Positions 17,416 to 26,486 of a stretch of DNA of 64,000 bases are shown piece by piece (the first letter of the stretch is position 1; each line of letters starts with the position of its first letter). This DNA comes from UBA964 sp031382085 (GTDB taxonomy: Bacteria; Pseudomonadota; Gammaproteobacteria; Steroidobacterales; Steroidobacteraceae), in the NCBI GenBank assembly GCA_031382085.1, contig JANMYM010000019.1, positions 1-64,000 of the forward strand, in the 5' to 3' direction. The position numbers and the translations under genes were made by a program. The notes beneath the pieces were generated by a model. It saw only the letters and a list, made by a program, of their open reading frames with translations, was not told the origin of the DNA and ran no database searches.

Positions 17416-19146
17416 CTAACGACCGCGCAGAAACAGTGCGTCGAGTTGCGCGAGGCTCAGCTGCGTCCAGGTCGGCCGGCCATGGTTGCACTGGTCGGCG
17501 CGCGGCGTGACCTCCATGTCGCGCAGCAGGCTGTCCATTTCGGTGAGCGTCAGGCGCCGATTGGCATGGATCGCCGAACGGCAGGCGAGTGTCGCCAGCA
17601 CGCGATCGCTGGCCCCATCCAGATGATGAGCGGCCCGGCTGGCAAAGTCCTGTACAACCGTCGATACCAATTGCTCGATGCCGCGCGCATCGAGCAGTGC
17701 CGGCGCCGAGCGCACCGCCAGCTGTCCGGGGCTCAGCTCATCAAATTCGAATCCAGCGCGCCGCCACTGCTCGCGGTCTTCGAGCAGGCGCTGCAAATCC
17801 GCTTCGCGCAGCTTGACGACCACCGGAGCTAACAGAGCCTGCGACGCGAGCGGCGATTGCTGCTGCGCGGCCTTGAAGCGCTCGTATATCACGCGCTCGT
17901 GCGCCGCGTGCGCGTCGACCAGGACCAGGCCGGTGGAGTTCTGCGCCAGCACATAGATGCCATGCAGTTGCGCGACCGCGGTACCGAGACCGGCGGCTGC
18001 CTGCAGCGGCGGCGCATCGGCGATCGCCTGCGCCAGCGCCCAATCGCCTGTTAGCTGAGCCGCCGGCCACAATTCGCGGCTGCCGGCCTGCGGTCGCAGC
18101 GGCGTTGGCGACACCTGCGGCGCGGACGCAGCGCCCGCCGGCGATTGCAAAGGCTGCGACAGGGCGCGCTGCACCAACCGGAACACCGCGTCGTGGGTCT
18201 GGCGGCCGTCGCGGAAGCGCACCTCCATCTTGGTCGGGTGCGCATTGACATCGACGAGTTCCGGTGCAAGTTCCAGGTGCAACACGTAGGCCGGATGGCG
18301 GCCGTGGTACAGAACATCGCGGTAACCGAGTCGCACCGCATTAGCTAACAAACGATCGCGCAGCGCACGGCCATTGACAAACCAAAACTGCTGGTCGCCC
18401 TGCGCGCGGGCGGCCGTGGGCGCACCCAGCCAGCCGTGCAGGCGCACCGGGCCGATGATCTCATCGATGCGGCGCGCCGCGGCGAGGAAATCCGCACCTA
18501 ACAATTTGGCGATGCGCTGTTCCGCGGTCGCCGGATCGGTGGCGGCGGCGGCGTCAACAAGAGTGCGTGCGCCATGCCTCAGGCGAAAGGCCACATCGGC
18601 GCGCGACAGCACCAGACGCTCGACCAGGCGCTGCACCTGCGCGAGTTCGGTCGCCTCCGTGCGCAGGAAACGCCGCCGCGCCGGCACGTTGAAGAAAAGA
18701 TCACGTACTTCGAGCGTGCTGCCGCACCCGGACTGGGACGCGGGGCGCTGGTCCTGCAAGACCCCCGCTTCGATCCGCAGCTCACTCGCGGAACTCGCGT
18801 CCGCAGTACGCGAACGCAAACTGACACGCGCGACCGATGCGATCGACGGCAGGGCCTCGCCGCGAAAACCAAGCGTGCGCACCGTGACGAGATCGTCGAA
18901 GCTTGCGATCTTGCTGGTCGCGTGCCGTTCGAGCGCGAGCGGCATTTCCGCCGCGGGAATGCCACTGCCGTCATCGCGGACCCGGATCAGCCCCACGCCG
19001 CCCTGCTCGAGATCGATTTCGATCCGGCGCGCGCCGGCATCGAGGGCGTTCTCGACCAGTTCTTTGACAACCGATGCCGGTCGTTCGATGACTTCGCCCG
19101 CGGCAATCTGGTCAATGAGCCCGGTGGGCAAACGATGGATGGGCAT
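17416..19146 (-). CDS. mutL: DNA mismatch repair protein MutL
   Basis: A 576-aa mismatch-repair coordinator. The GHKL ATPase domain shows AAGEVIERPASVVKEL, NALDAGA, DDGSGI and GFRGEAL. The C-terminal domain contains DAHAAHERVIYE, fitting the metal-binding endonuclease motif DxHAxxExxxxE, and CNHGRPT near the end, another endonuclease motif. So this MutL probably nicks DNA itself, as in bacteria without MutH. Its stop TAG is in a CTAAC word. Order amidase-mutL-miaA-hfq is conserved. Confidence 0.97.
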   Translation of the reverse strand: MPIHRLPTGLIDQIAAGEVIERPASVVKELVENALDAGARRIEIDLEQGGVGLIRVRDDGSGIPAAEMPLALERHATSKIASFDDLVTVRTLGFRGEALPSIASVARVSLRSRTADASSASELRIEAGVLQDQRPASQSGCGSTLEVRDLFFNVPARRRFLRTEATELAQVQRLVERLVLSRADVAFRLRHGARTLVDAAAATDPATAEQRIAKLLGADFLAAARRIDEIIGPVRLHGWLGAPTAARAQGDQQFWFVNGRALRDRLLANAVRLGYRDVLYHGRHPAYVLHLELAPELVDVNAHPTKMEVRFRDGRQTHDAVFRLVQRALSQPLQSPAGAASAPQVSPTPLRPQAGSRELWPAAQLTGDWALAQAIADAPPLQAAAGLGTAVAQLHGIYVLAQNSTGLVLVDAHAAHERVIYERFKAAQQQSPLASQALLAPVVVKLREADLQRLLEDREQWRRAGFEFDELSPGQLAVRSAPALLDARGIEQLVSTVVQDFASRAAHHLDGASDRVLATLACRSAIHANRRLTLTEMDSLLRDMEVTPRADQCNHGRPTWTQLSLAQLDALFLRGR

Positions 19147-19207
19147 TACGCCGCGAATCCTATCACCGCGCTCTCAATGCCGGCGCTACAGCGACGGCGA
19201 ATAGCCT

Positions 19208-20449
19208 TCAGCGCGCGGCGGTGGTGGCCGCGCCGCGCCGCCGATCGAGCGCAAAGCGCGTGCCGTCGGGCGGATGATCCACGAAATACTCTCGCACGCC
19301 GTTGGCGATTGCACCCGCGATGCGATCGCGATGCGCGTCGCTCAGCAGGTCCGCCTCATCCGCCGGGTTGGAAATGTAGGCGGTCTCGACCAGCATCGAG
19401 GGGATGTCAGGTGATTTCAGCACCACAAAACCGGCCTGCTGCACCCGCTTCTTACGCACGTCCGAAACACCACCGAGGGTCCCGAGCACACGCTCAGCCG
19501 CCCGCATGCTCTCGGCGATGCTGGCGGATTGACTGAGGTCCAGCAGCACCGAGGCCAGGGTGTCGCCCTTGTCATCGAGCGACACGCCGCCCTTCAGGTC
19601 GGCCGCGTTTTCCGTTTCAGCCAGCCAACGCGCCTGCTCGTCAGTGGCGCCTTTTTCCGACAGTACATAAACCGATGCGCCGGACACTTCCCGATCGCGC
19701 ACCGCGTCGGCATGCACCGACACGAAGAGATCCGCCTTGGCGCGCCGCGCACGCGCGATGCGTTCACGCAGTGGCAGGAAGTAGTCGCCATCGCGTGTCA
19801 GCACCGCACGCATGCCGGGCTGCTCGTTGAGCCGCGCAGCTAACAAACGGGCGATTGCCAGCACCACGTTTTTCTCGTAGGTGCCGGCACGGCCCGATGC
19901 GCCCGGGTCCTGGCCGCCATGGCCGGCGTCGACTGCGACAATAATGTCGCGCCCAGTTTCCGCCGGCGCATGCTCGGCACGTACCGGCAGACTGCTGCGC
20001 ACACTGTTAGGTGGCGCCGCTGCCGTGTCCTGCGGCACGGCAGCTACCGCGCTAAGCTCGATCAGCAGGCGATATCCCTGGCCTGCACTCGGCGCGAGGT
20101 AGCGTTGTCTGGGCGCCTGTACCCTGCCATCCAGCTCAAGCACCAGGCGCAGGCCGTCGCGGCCCGCAAGCGGTCCGCTGCGAACCTCGGACACCACGCC
20201 TTTGCCCTCCGGCAAGCGCAGCCCAGGTCCACTCTGGAAGCCTTTAAGGTCCACGACCGCGCGTTGTGGCTGATTCAGGGTGAAGACCTTGGCCTGCGGC
20301 TTGCTGTCGAATTGCAGACTGAGCGTGGTAACAGCGCCGATTTGCTGCAGTTCCGCGCGCTGCAGATTGGCGGCCGACGCACAGCAGGCAACCAGCGATA
20401 GAACGCCGAGCGCCCAACCAGGCCCGATTCGAGCTGCGCCGCTGATCAT
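19208..20449 (-). CDS. N-acetylmuramoyl-L-alanine amidase, AMIN plus Amidase_3
   Basis: A 413-aa exported cell-wall amidase (AmiB/AmiC type) that cuts peptide stems from peptidoglycan during daughter-cell separation. A signal peptide covers about 1-26 (cleavage CCASA-AN). An AMIN domain that targets the septum follows (to about 120), then the Zn amidase with VDAGHGGQDPGASG (Zn His), HADA (Zn His) and LVETAYISN (catalytic Glu). ATG 20449 gives a clean signal peptide; TTG 20491 adds 14 residues. The 60-bp upstream stretch is AT-rich and probably holds the promoter. Confidence 0.93.
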   Translation of the reverse strand: MISGAARIGPGWALGVLSLVACCASAANLQRAELQQIGAVTTLSLQFDSKPQAKVFTLNQPQRAVVDLKGFQSGPGLRLPEGKGVVSEVRSGPLAGRDGLRLVLELDGRVQAPRQRYLAPSAGQGYRLLIELSAVAAVPQDTAAAPPNSVRSSLPVRAEHAPAETGRDIIVAVDAGHGGQDPGASGRAGTYEKNVVLAIARLLAARLNEQPGMRAVLTRDGDYFLPLRERIARARRAKADLFVSVHADAVRDREVSGASVYVLSEKGATDEQARWLAETENAADLKGGVSLDDKGDTLASVLLDLSQSASIAESMRAAERVLGTLGGVSDVRKKRVQQAGFVVLKSPDIPSMLVETAYISNPADEADLLSDAHRDRIAGAIANGVREYFVDHPPDGTRFALDRRRGAATTAAR

Positions 20450-20509
20450 TGCGGAGCTGACTCTAGTCTTCAGCTGCAATAACTTCAACAAAATTAGAAA
20501 GATAGAAAT

Positions 20510-21010
20510 CTAATCTAAAACCTGACTGAGCCAACGAGCTCCAGCGCCGGTGCCCGCGCCTGCCCGCAATGAATGCGTCCCGGCGTCCATGGCGAGGCTC
20601 AGCTGCAGGTCGCAGGCGCCGAGCCGCCCCGCGCCGTGCTCCGGCCATTCGATCAGCCATATCGCATTGGCACGATCGAAGTCGTCCAGTCCCAACGCAT
20701 CGAGTTCCGCCGCATCCCGCAGCCGGTAGAAGTCGGCGTGCAGGATCAACTGCTGACCTGTCTCAAAGGTCTGCAGCAGCGCATAGCTGGGGCTCGCCAC
20801 CGGCGCGTCAACACCGAGCGCTGCGACAAAGCCCCGCACCCAGGTTGTCTTGCCGGCTCCCAGCTCGCCGCTGAGTGCGACGCGCCAGGCGCGATCCGGC
20901 TGCCGCGAACCCGCTGTTAGCTCCGAACGCCAGGCGGTCGCGAAACGGCCGGCGAGACCTGCCGTGTCTTGCTCGGTCGGCAAGTGCCAGCAGCGCACGC
21001 TGGCTGCCAT
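20510..21010 (-). CDS. tsaE: tRNA t6A synthesis ATPase TsaE
   Basis: A 166-aa ATPase of the TsaB-TsaD-TsaE complex that makes t6A37 on ANN-decoding tRNAs. P-loop SGELGAGKTTWVRG and the following SPSYALLQTF segment are the TsaE signatures, with HADFYRL and WLIEWPEH near the C-terminus. It starts seven bases after nnrD. Confidence 0.95.
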   Translation of the reverse strand: MAASVRCWHLPTEQDTAGLAGRFATAWRSELTAGSRQPDRAWRVALSGELGAGKTTWVRGFVAALGVDAPVASPSYALLQTFETGQQLILHADFYRLRDAAELDALGLDDFDRANAIWLIEWPEHGAGRLGACDLQLSLAMDAGTHSLRAGAGTGAGARWLSQVLD

Positions 21011-21017
21011 CAGGGAT

Positions 21018-22514
21018 TCACTTGCAGGGATTCACTTGCGCGCGCAGTGCCTCGATGACATCGCTGGCGATCATGCCGCGTTCGCCGCCAGCCCGTGCGG
21101 ACGCGTCGCCGGCCATTGCATGTACAAGCACCGCAGCCCGTGCCGCGAGCCATGGATCGCGCAGCTGCGCAAGTAATCCGGCGATCGCACCTGCCAGCAC
21201 ATCACCCATGCCGGCGGTCGCCATCCCGGGATTGCCCGCGTCACATACCGCCGCAGTCCGCCCGGTCGCACCGAGCAGCGTGCAGGCGCCCTTGAGCACG
21301 ATAATGCCACCATATTTGCCGGTCAGCCGGTTGAGAGTGCCGAGGCGATCGTCCTGCACCTGGGCATTGCTGATTTGCGCGAGGCGCGCCGCCTCTCCCG
21401 GATGCGGCGTCAACACCCATGCGCAGGGTTCAGCGCCCTCTTCGGCTAACAAATTGAGGCCATCAGCGTCGATAACCAGCGGGATATGGCGCTCCCGGCA
21501 CAAGGACAAAGCGCGGCTCCAGCAGGCGCCTGCCCAGGCATCGCGGCCGAGGCCAGGCCCTAACAAAACCGTGTCGGCAGCAGCGCAGCAGGCATCCAGG
21601 TCCGCGGCCACGTCGATCGGCTGCACCATTGCCTCGGCCGTATTGCCGGCGATGGCGGCCAGGCTGCCGGGCGCACAGGCAACCCGCACACGGCCCGCCC
21701 CCACCCGCAGCGCAGCGCGCGCGGCCAGGGCTGCGGCGCCCGGCATGCCGTTGCCGCCGCCGACTACCAGCACCTGGCCAAACAGTCCCTTGTGCGCATC
21801 ACGCGGCCGGTTGATCCGCACAATGTCCAGATCGCTGTCCGTCAAGCGCTGCAGAACCGGTGCAAACTCCGTTCCACCGGGCGCAGCGATGTTGAGATCA
21901 TCGCAGAACAAGGCCCCGGTCTGGCGCGGTCCGGCCCCCAGAAACAGCCCCTGCTTCAGTCCGACAAAAGTGATGGTTGCATCCGCATTCACGGCCGCGC
22001 CTAACACACGACCGGTGTCACTGCAGAGTCCCGAGGGCAGGTCGAGAGACAGCACCGGCCGGCCGGCCGCGTTGATTGCCGCCACCACGCCGCGCGCATC
22101 GGCGCGCAGATCCGCGCTCAATCCGGTGCCGCACAGCGCATCGACCAGCAGATCGGCGTCCCGCAATGCGGCCGCGTCAAATACCGCGACACTGCCGCCG
22201 GCTCCGAGCCAATGGGTGAAAGCCTGGCGTGCATCGCCCTGCAGCTTGTCGGGCGGAACCGCGGCCAGCACCACGACCTCGAGCGACGCGGCCAACGCCA
22301 GCCGGGCTAACACATAACCGTCGCCGCCGTTGTTACCCCCGCCGCAGACAATGACAATACGGCGCGCGGCGGGATAGCGCTCGCGCAGCAAGTTCAGACT
22401 GGCTGCGGCAGCCCGCTCCATGAGTACATAGCCTGGTATGCCGAGTTGCTGGATGGCATAGCGGTCGAGCGCGCGCACCTGGGCGGTGGAATAGACAGCC
22501 GCTGGCAATGACAT
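21018..22514 (-). CDS. nnrD: Bifunctional NAD(P)H-hydrate epimerase/ADP-dependent dehydratase
   Basis: A 498-aa fusion repairing hydrated NAD(P)H. The N-terminal YjeF epimerase domain has GGGNNGGDGYVLAR and DALCGTGL; the C-terminal dehydratase (ribokinase-like) has LTPHPGEAARL and the nucleotide loop AGMGDVLAGAIAGL. ATG 22514 is preceded six bases away by a perfect TATAAT on the minus strand (22521-22526), so its mRNA may be nearly leaderless. Divergent from queG. Confidence 0.96.
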   Translation of the reverse strand: MSLPAAVYSTAQVRALDRYAIQQLGIPGYVLMERAAAASLNLLRERYPAARRIVIVCGGGNNGGDGYVLARLALAASLEVVVLAAVPPDKLQGDARQAFTHWLGAGGSVAVFDAAALRDADLLVDALCGTGLSADLRADARGVVAAINAAGRPVLSLDLPSGLCSDTGRVLGAAVNADATITFVGLKQGLFLGAGPRQTGALFCDDLNIAAPGGTEFAPVLQRLTDSDLDIVRINRPRDAHKGLFGQVLVVGGGNGMPGAAALAARAALRVGAGRVRVACAPGSLAAIAGNTAEAMVQPIDVAADLDACCAAADTVLLGPGLGRDAWAGACWSRALSLCRERHIPLVIDADGLNLLAEEGAEPCAWVLTPHPGEAARLAQISNAQVQDDRLGTLNRLTGKYGGIIVLKGACTLLGATGRTAAVCDAGNPGMATAGMGDVLAGAIAGLLAQLRDPWLAARAAVLVHAMAGDASARAGGERGMIASDVIEALRAQVNPCK

Positions 22515-22520
22515 CTCATC

Positions 22521-22528
22521 ATTATACT
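22521..22528. promoter_or_regulatory. Overlapping divergent -10 boxes of nnrD and queG
   Basis: ATTATACT reads TATAAT (22526-22521) on the minus strand and TATACT (22523-22528) on the plus strand. Each box lies 6 or 7 bases from the start codon of nnrD (22514) and queG (22536). No good -35 is visible for either. Confidence 0.5.
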
Positions 22529-22535
22529 GCCGTCG

Positions 22536-23624
22536 GTGACACACGCCGATCTCAAGCTGCTGCGCGCGCGACTGGACGATTACGCCCGGGAGCTGGGGTT
22601 TGCGGGCGTCGGCGTCGCGGATATCGTGCTGGACAAGGACGAGCAGGCGCTGCAGCAATGGCTGGCGGCCGGCATGCATGGCGAAATGGACTACATGTCC
22701 CGCCACGGCGCCAAACGCAGCCGGCCGGCCGAATTGTTAGCTGGCACCGTGCGCGTCATCAGCGTGCGCATGGACTACTGGCCCGGGGAGGCTCAGCCGG
22801 CTAACGACGTACTGGCTAACAAAGAGCTTGCCTATGTGTCCCGCTATGCGCTAGGCCGCGACTACCACAAGACCCTGCGCCGGGGGCTGCAGAAACTTGC
22901 GGCGCGGATTGCGGCCGAGGCCGGGCCGTTTGGCTATCGCGCGTTCGTTGACAGCGCTCCGGTACTGGAAAAGCCGCTGGCCCGCAATGCCGGCCTCGGC
23001 TGGATCGGCAAACACACCAACCTGATTGCCCGCGAAGCCGGGTCGTGGTTTTTTCTGGGCGAGATTTACACCGACCTGCCGCTGCCCGTCGATGAGCCCG
23101 CGAGCGCGCACTGCGGCAGCTGCACCGCCTGTATACCCGCCTGCCCCACCGGCGCCATCGTCGCGCCCGGCAAACTCGATGCGCGGCGCTGCATTTCCTA
23201 TCTCACCATCGAGCTGCAGGGATCGATACCGGAGGAATTTCGCAGCGCCCTTGGCAACCGCATTTACGGTTGCGATGATTGCCAGCTCGTCTGTCCGTGG
23301 AACAAGTTTGCGCGCGCCGCCACGCATCCCGACTTCAAGGTACGCCACGGCCTGGACAGCGCCACGCTGGTCGAACTGTTCAGCTGGACGGCCGGGGAAT
23401 TCGCAGCGCGCATGGCCGGCTCCGCGATCCATCGCATCGGCTACGAGCGTTGGCTGCGCAATATCGCGGTGGCGCTCGGCAACGCACCTAACAAACCCGA
23501 GATCCTGGCGGCGCTGGCCGCACGTGCTGACGATGCGTCAGAGCTGGTGCGTGAACATGTGGCCTGGGCGCTGCGGCAACAGCAGCCGCGGTCAGCAGCC
23601 GCTCAGGCGGCGCCGACAGTCTGA
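22536..23624 (+). CDS. queG: Epoxyqueuosine reductase QueG
   Basis: A 362-aa cobalamin-dependent iron-sulfur enzyme for the last step of queuosine synthesis on tRNA. Two 4Fe-4S cysteine sets are visible: CGSCTACIPACPTGAI and CDDCQLVCPWNKF; the N-terminal part has the family GFAGVGVAD and ARDYH-like GRDYHKTLR. A HEAT-like C-terminal tail follows. It begins at GTG 22536, immediately after a -10-like TATACT. Its 3' end overlaps convergent panC by 22 bases. Confidence 0.96.
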   Translation: MTHADLKLLRARLDDYARELGFAGVGVADIVLDKDEQALQQWLAAGMHGEMDYMSRHGAKRSRPAELLAGTVRVISVRMDYWPGEAQPANDVLANKELAYVSRYALGRDYHKTLRRGLQKLAARIAAEAGPFGYRAFVDSAPVLEKPLARNAGLGWIGKHTNLIAREAGSWFFLGEIYTDLPLPVDEPASAHCGSCTACIPACPTGAIVAPGKLDARRCISYLTIELQGSIPEEFRSALGNRIYGCDDCQLVCPWNKFARAATHPDFKVRHGLDSATLVELFSWTAGEFAARMAGSAIHRIGYERWLRNIAVALGNAPNKPEILAALAARADDASELVREHVAWALRQQQPRSAAAQAAPTV

Positions 23625-24454
23625 TTGTCGATCAGGCGCGCCTTGCCAATGCGGGCTGCGACCAGCACCACGAGGTCGCGGTCGGCAGCGCCAGCATCCA
23701 GCAAGTCGGCGCAGCGGCGAACCGCGAAATAGTCAACCTTGAATCCGGCTCCTGACAAGGCATCCGTGCCCCGGGCCTCCAGAGCCCGGAAATCACGCTG
23801 CCCGTCGCGCAGCGCGTTTGCGGCTTCCTGCAGCGCGCGATAAATCGCGGGCGCGCGCTGGCGCTCCTCGGCCGTCAGGTATTGGTTGCGCGAACTCATC
23901 GCGAGGCCGTCGGCCTCGCGCACCGTCGGCGCGCCGACAATCTCGATCGGCATGCAAAGGTCGGCGGCCATGTGCCGGATCACGGTGAGCTGCTGAAAAT
24001 CCTTCTGCCCGAACACCGCCACATCCGGCGTCACGATGTTAAACAGCTTTGCAACGATAGTCGCGACGCCCTGGAAGTGCCCGGGCCGGAATTCTCCACA
24101 CAGAAGGTCTGACAGCGTCGGCACTTCCACGCGCGTCGCCAGCTCGTGGCCGTTCGGATAAATCTCGGCGACTTCCGGCATGAACATCAGGTCGCAACCC
24201 GCTGCTTCCAGCATCGTCTCATCGCGGCTTGGCGTGCGCGGGTAATGATTGAAATCTTCGTTAGGTCCGAACTGCATGGGATTGACAAATATGCTCGCCA
24301 CAAAACGCTCGCCATGTTGCGCGGCGAGCTCGATCAGGCTGATGTGTCCCGCGTGCAGATTGCCCATCGTCGGCACGAACGCAATGCGCTCGCCAGCGGC
24401 GCGCCAGGCGGCAACCAGCCGGCGCACCTCGGCAATACTGTGGGAAACCTGCAT
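23603..24454 (-). CDS. panC: Pantothenate synthetase
   Basis: A 283-aa ligase joining pantoate and beta-alanine with ATP. PTMGNLHAGHISL holds the H-x-G-H nucleotide site and VFGQKDFQQL and MSSRNQYL are the C-terminal signatures. It follows panB by three bases, forming a panB-panC pair. Its 3' end overlaps queG on the other strand. Confidence 0.97.
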   Translation of the reverse strand: MQVSHSIAEVRRLVAAWRAAGERIAFVPTMGNLHAGHISLIELAAQHGERFVASIFVNPMQFGPNEDFNHYPRTPSRDETMLEAAGCDLMFMPEVAEIYPNGHELATRVEVPTLSDLLCGEFRPGHFQGVATIVAKLFNIVTPDVAVFGQKDFQQLTVIRHMAADLCMPIEIVGAPTVREADGLAMSSRNQYLTAEERQRAPAIYRALQEAANALRDGQRDFRALEARGTDALSGAGFKVDYFAVRRCADLLDAGAADRDLVVLVAARIGKARLIDNQTVGAA

Positions 24455-24457
24455 CGG

Positions 24458-25288
24458 CTAGCTGAAACCGTGTTCCGGGCCAGGATAGTCGCGGGATTTA
24501 ACCGCCTGCACATAGCGCCGGATCGCATCCAGGTTGTTAGCCGCGCCGTCGATGAAATTGCGTACAAAGCGCGGCTTGCGGCCCATGGTGATGTCGAGGA
24601 CATCGTACAGGACCAGGATCTGGCCATCGACCGCGGGTCCCGCACCGATGCCGATCACCGGCACCGACAGGGCCTCGGTGACGCGCTGCCCAAGTTCGTT
24701 AGGTACGCACTCCAACAGCACCATGTCGGCGCCGGCTTCAGCCAGCGCGGTGGCGTCTTCGATCATGCGCTGCGCGGCATCCTTTTCCCGGCCCTGCACG
24801 CGGAAGCCGCCGGTCTTGTGCACCGACTGCGGTTTCAGGCCGATGTGCGCGCAGACCGCAATGTCGTGACGCGACAGAAACTCGACGATCTCCACCTGCC
24901 CGGCGCCGCCCTCGAGCTTGACGATCTCGGCGCCGCCCTCGCGCATCAACCGAGCGGCATTGGTCAGCGCTTCCTCGCGCGACGGATAGCTCATGAACGG
25001 CATGTCCGCCATCAGCAGTGGCCGTCGCATGCCGCGCGACACCGCGCGCGTGTGATAGACCATGTCATCCATGGTCACAGGCACCGTGGTGTCGTGACCC
25101 TGGATCACCATACCTAACGAATCACCCACCAGTATCACATCGACGTCTGCTTCATCAATCAGCGCGGCAAAACTGGCGTCGTAGCAGGTGATGCAGGCAA
25201 TACGCTCGCCCTGCGCCTTCATTTTGTCGAGGGTCGCGAGCGTAACCGGTGGGCGCGCGGAGTCGCGCACTTGCAATTGGGTATACAT
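24458..25288 (-). CDS. panB: Ketopantoate hydroxymethyltransferase
   Basis: A 276-aa enzyme adding a hydroxymethyl group from methylene-THF to alpha-ketoisovalerate. VGDSLGMVIQGHDTT (Mg-binding Asp) and LEGGAGQVE and the catalytic Glu region LLECVPNELGQ are intact. It lies between the deoxynucleoside kinase and panC in the conserved folK-dNK-panB-panC order. Confidence 0.97.
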   Translation of the reverse strand: MYTQLQVRDSARPPVTLATLDKMKAQGERIACITCYDASFAALIDEADVDVILVGDSLGMVIQGHDTTVPVTMDDMVYHTRAVSRGMRRPLLMADMPFMSYPSREEALTNAARLMREGGAEIVKLEGGAGQVEIVEFLSRHDIAVCAHIGLKPQSVHKTGGFRVQGREKDAAQRMIEDATALAEAGADMVLLECVPNELGQRVTEALSVPVIGIGAGPAVDGQILVLYDVLDITMGRKPRFVRNFIDGAANNLDAIRRYVQAVKSRDYPGPEHGFS

Positions 25289-25291
25289 GTC

Positions 25292-25954
25292 CTATGCCTG
25301 CAGGGACTGGTGACGAAGGGGATTGTAGTAAAGTCGCCCGCGCCGCATGCGGGCAATCGCTGTTGCCAGTTCCTCGAAATCGGCCCGATTACCGACCGGA
25401 TCGATGGTTGCGGCGTTGACGATCAGCAGCGGCGCGGCTTCATAGTCGTGAAAAAAGCGCGCATAGGCTTCATTGAGCCGCTCCAGGTAGGCGCGGTCGA
25501 TGCTCTGTTCCGACGCAATACGCCGTTTCGCGATGCGGTCCATCAGCACCGATACCGGAGCCTGCAGATACACCACGAGATCCGGCGTGAGCGGATCCAC
25601 CGCGATTTTCTCGTGGACCTGTTCGTACAGCGCGAATTCGGCATCATCGAGCGTTAGCCTCGCGAACAAACGATCCTTGTCGAACAGGTAATCGCCGACC
25701 CGCAAGGGTGCAAACAGATCCGCCTGCTTGAGCTTTGCCAGCTGCTGCGCGCGCTGAAACAGGAAGAACAGCTGCGCCGGCAATGCCGCCGCCCTGGGAT
25801 TCTGGTAAAAGCGCTCCAGAAACGGATTGTCCGCCGCCTGCTCCAGCACCAGCTCGGCGCCCCAATGCTCGGCCAGGCGCCGCGCAAGACTGGTCTTGCC
25901 GACGCCGATCGGACCTTCGACCACAATCAGCTTCTTGTCAGTTACCGCGCCCAA
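25292..25954 (-). CDS. Deoxynucleoside kinase
   Basis: A 220-aa kinase of the dGK/dAK family that phosphorylates salvaged deoxynucleosides. P-loop EGPIGVGKTSLARRL is at about 14-28, the lid/ERS-like region is KDRLFARLTL, and PDLVVYLQAP precedes the base-binding part. Its natural substrate cannot be told. It begins at TTG 25954 and ends three bases before panB. Confidence 0.88.
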   Translation of the reverse strand: MGAVTDKKLIVVEGPIGVGKTSLARRLAEHWGAELVLEQAADNPFLERFYQNPRAAALPAQLFFLFQRAQQLAKLKQADLFAPLRVGDYLFDKDRLFARLTLDDAEFALYEQVHEKIAVDPLTPDLVVYLQAPVSVLMDRIAKRRIASEQSIDRAYLERLNEAYARFFHDYEAAPLLIVNAATIDPVGNRADFEELATAIARMRRGRLYYNPLRHQSLQA

Positions 25955-25966
25955 GTTCGCCTCTTG

Positions 25967-26470
25967 TTAGGTCAAGCGCCGAAGACCTTTGTCACCCACC
26001 GCAGCGCGCAGGCGACTTACGGGGCCCAGGCCTGGAACTTCCAGGGTGGGCGCAATATCGGACAGAGGATACAAGACGAAATTGCGACTCACTATCCCCG
26101 GATGCGGCAGGGTGAGCCGTGGCCGCTCCAGCCTCTGCTCGCCGTAAACCAGCAGGTCCAGATCAATGCGCCGCGGCGCCCAATGCAGAGGACCGCGGAT
26201 TCGGCCCATTTGCGCTTCCAAACCCTGCAAATGCTCGAGTAATTGCCGCGCGCTCAACGTCGTCAGGAACCCCACCACGGCGTTCACATAGTCGGGCTGC
26301 GCGAGGCCGCCGAGAGGCTCGGACACGTACAGCGGCGAGGTCTGCAGCGCGGCAACGCCGGCCATCGCCGCGACCGCCCGGGCAGCTGCCCTTACCTGCG
26401 CCGGCGGATCATCGAGATTGCTGCCCAGCGCCACGTAGGCAGGCGTCCAGGTCTCGTTGCCGGTACTCAC
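25967..26470 (-). CDS. folK: HPPK, folate pyrophosphokinase
   Basis: A 167-aa enzyme transferring pyrophosphate to 6-hydroxymethyl-dihydropterin. YVALGSNLDDP and RRIDLDLLVYG (Mg-binding Asp pair) and LTLPHPGIVSRNFVLYPL are diagnostic. GTG 26470 gives a normal-length protein; a longer open frame upstream lies inside pcnB. The stop TAA falls in a GTTAG word at 25966. Confidence 0.95.
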   Translation of the reverse strand: MSTGNETWTPAYVALGSNLDDPPAQVRAAARAVAAMAGVAALQTSPLYVSEPLGGLAQPDYVNAVVGFLTTLSARQLLEHLQGLEAQMGRIRGPLHWAPRRIDLDLLVYGEQRLERPRLTLPHPGIVSRNFVLYPLSDIAPTLEVPGLGPVSRLRAAVGDKGLRRLT

Positions 26471-26486
26471 GACCCGACAGTTCTTG

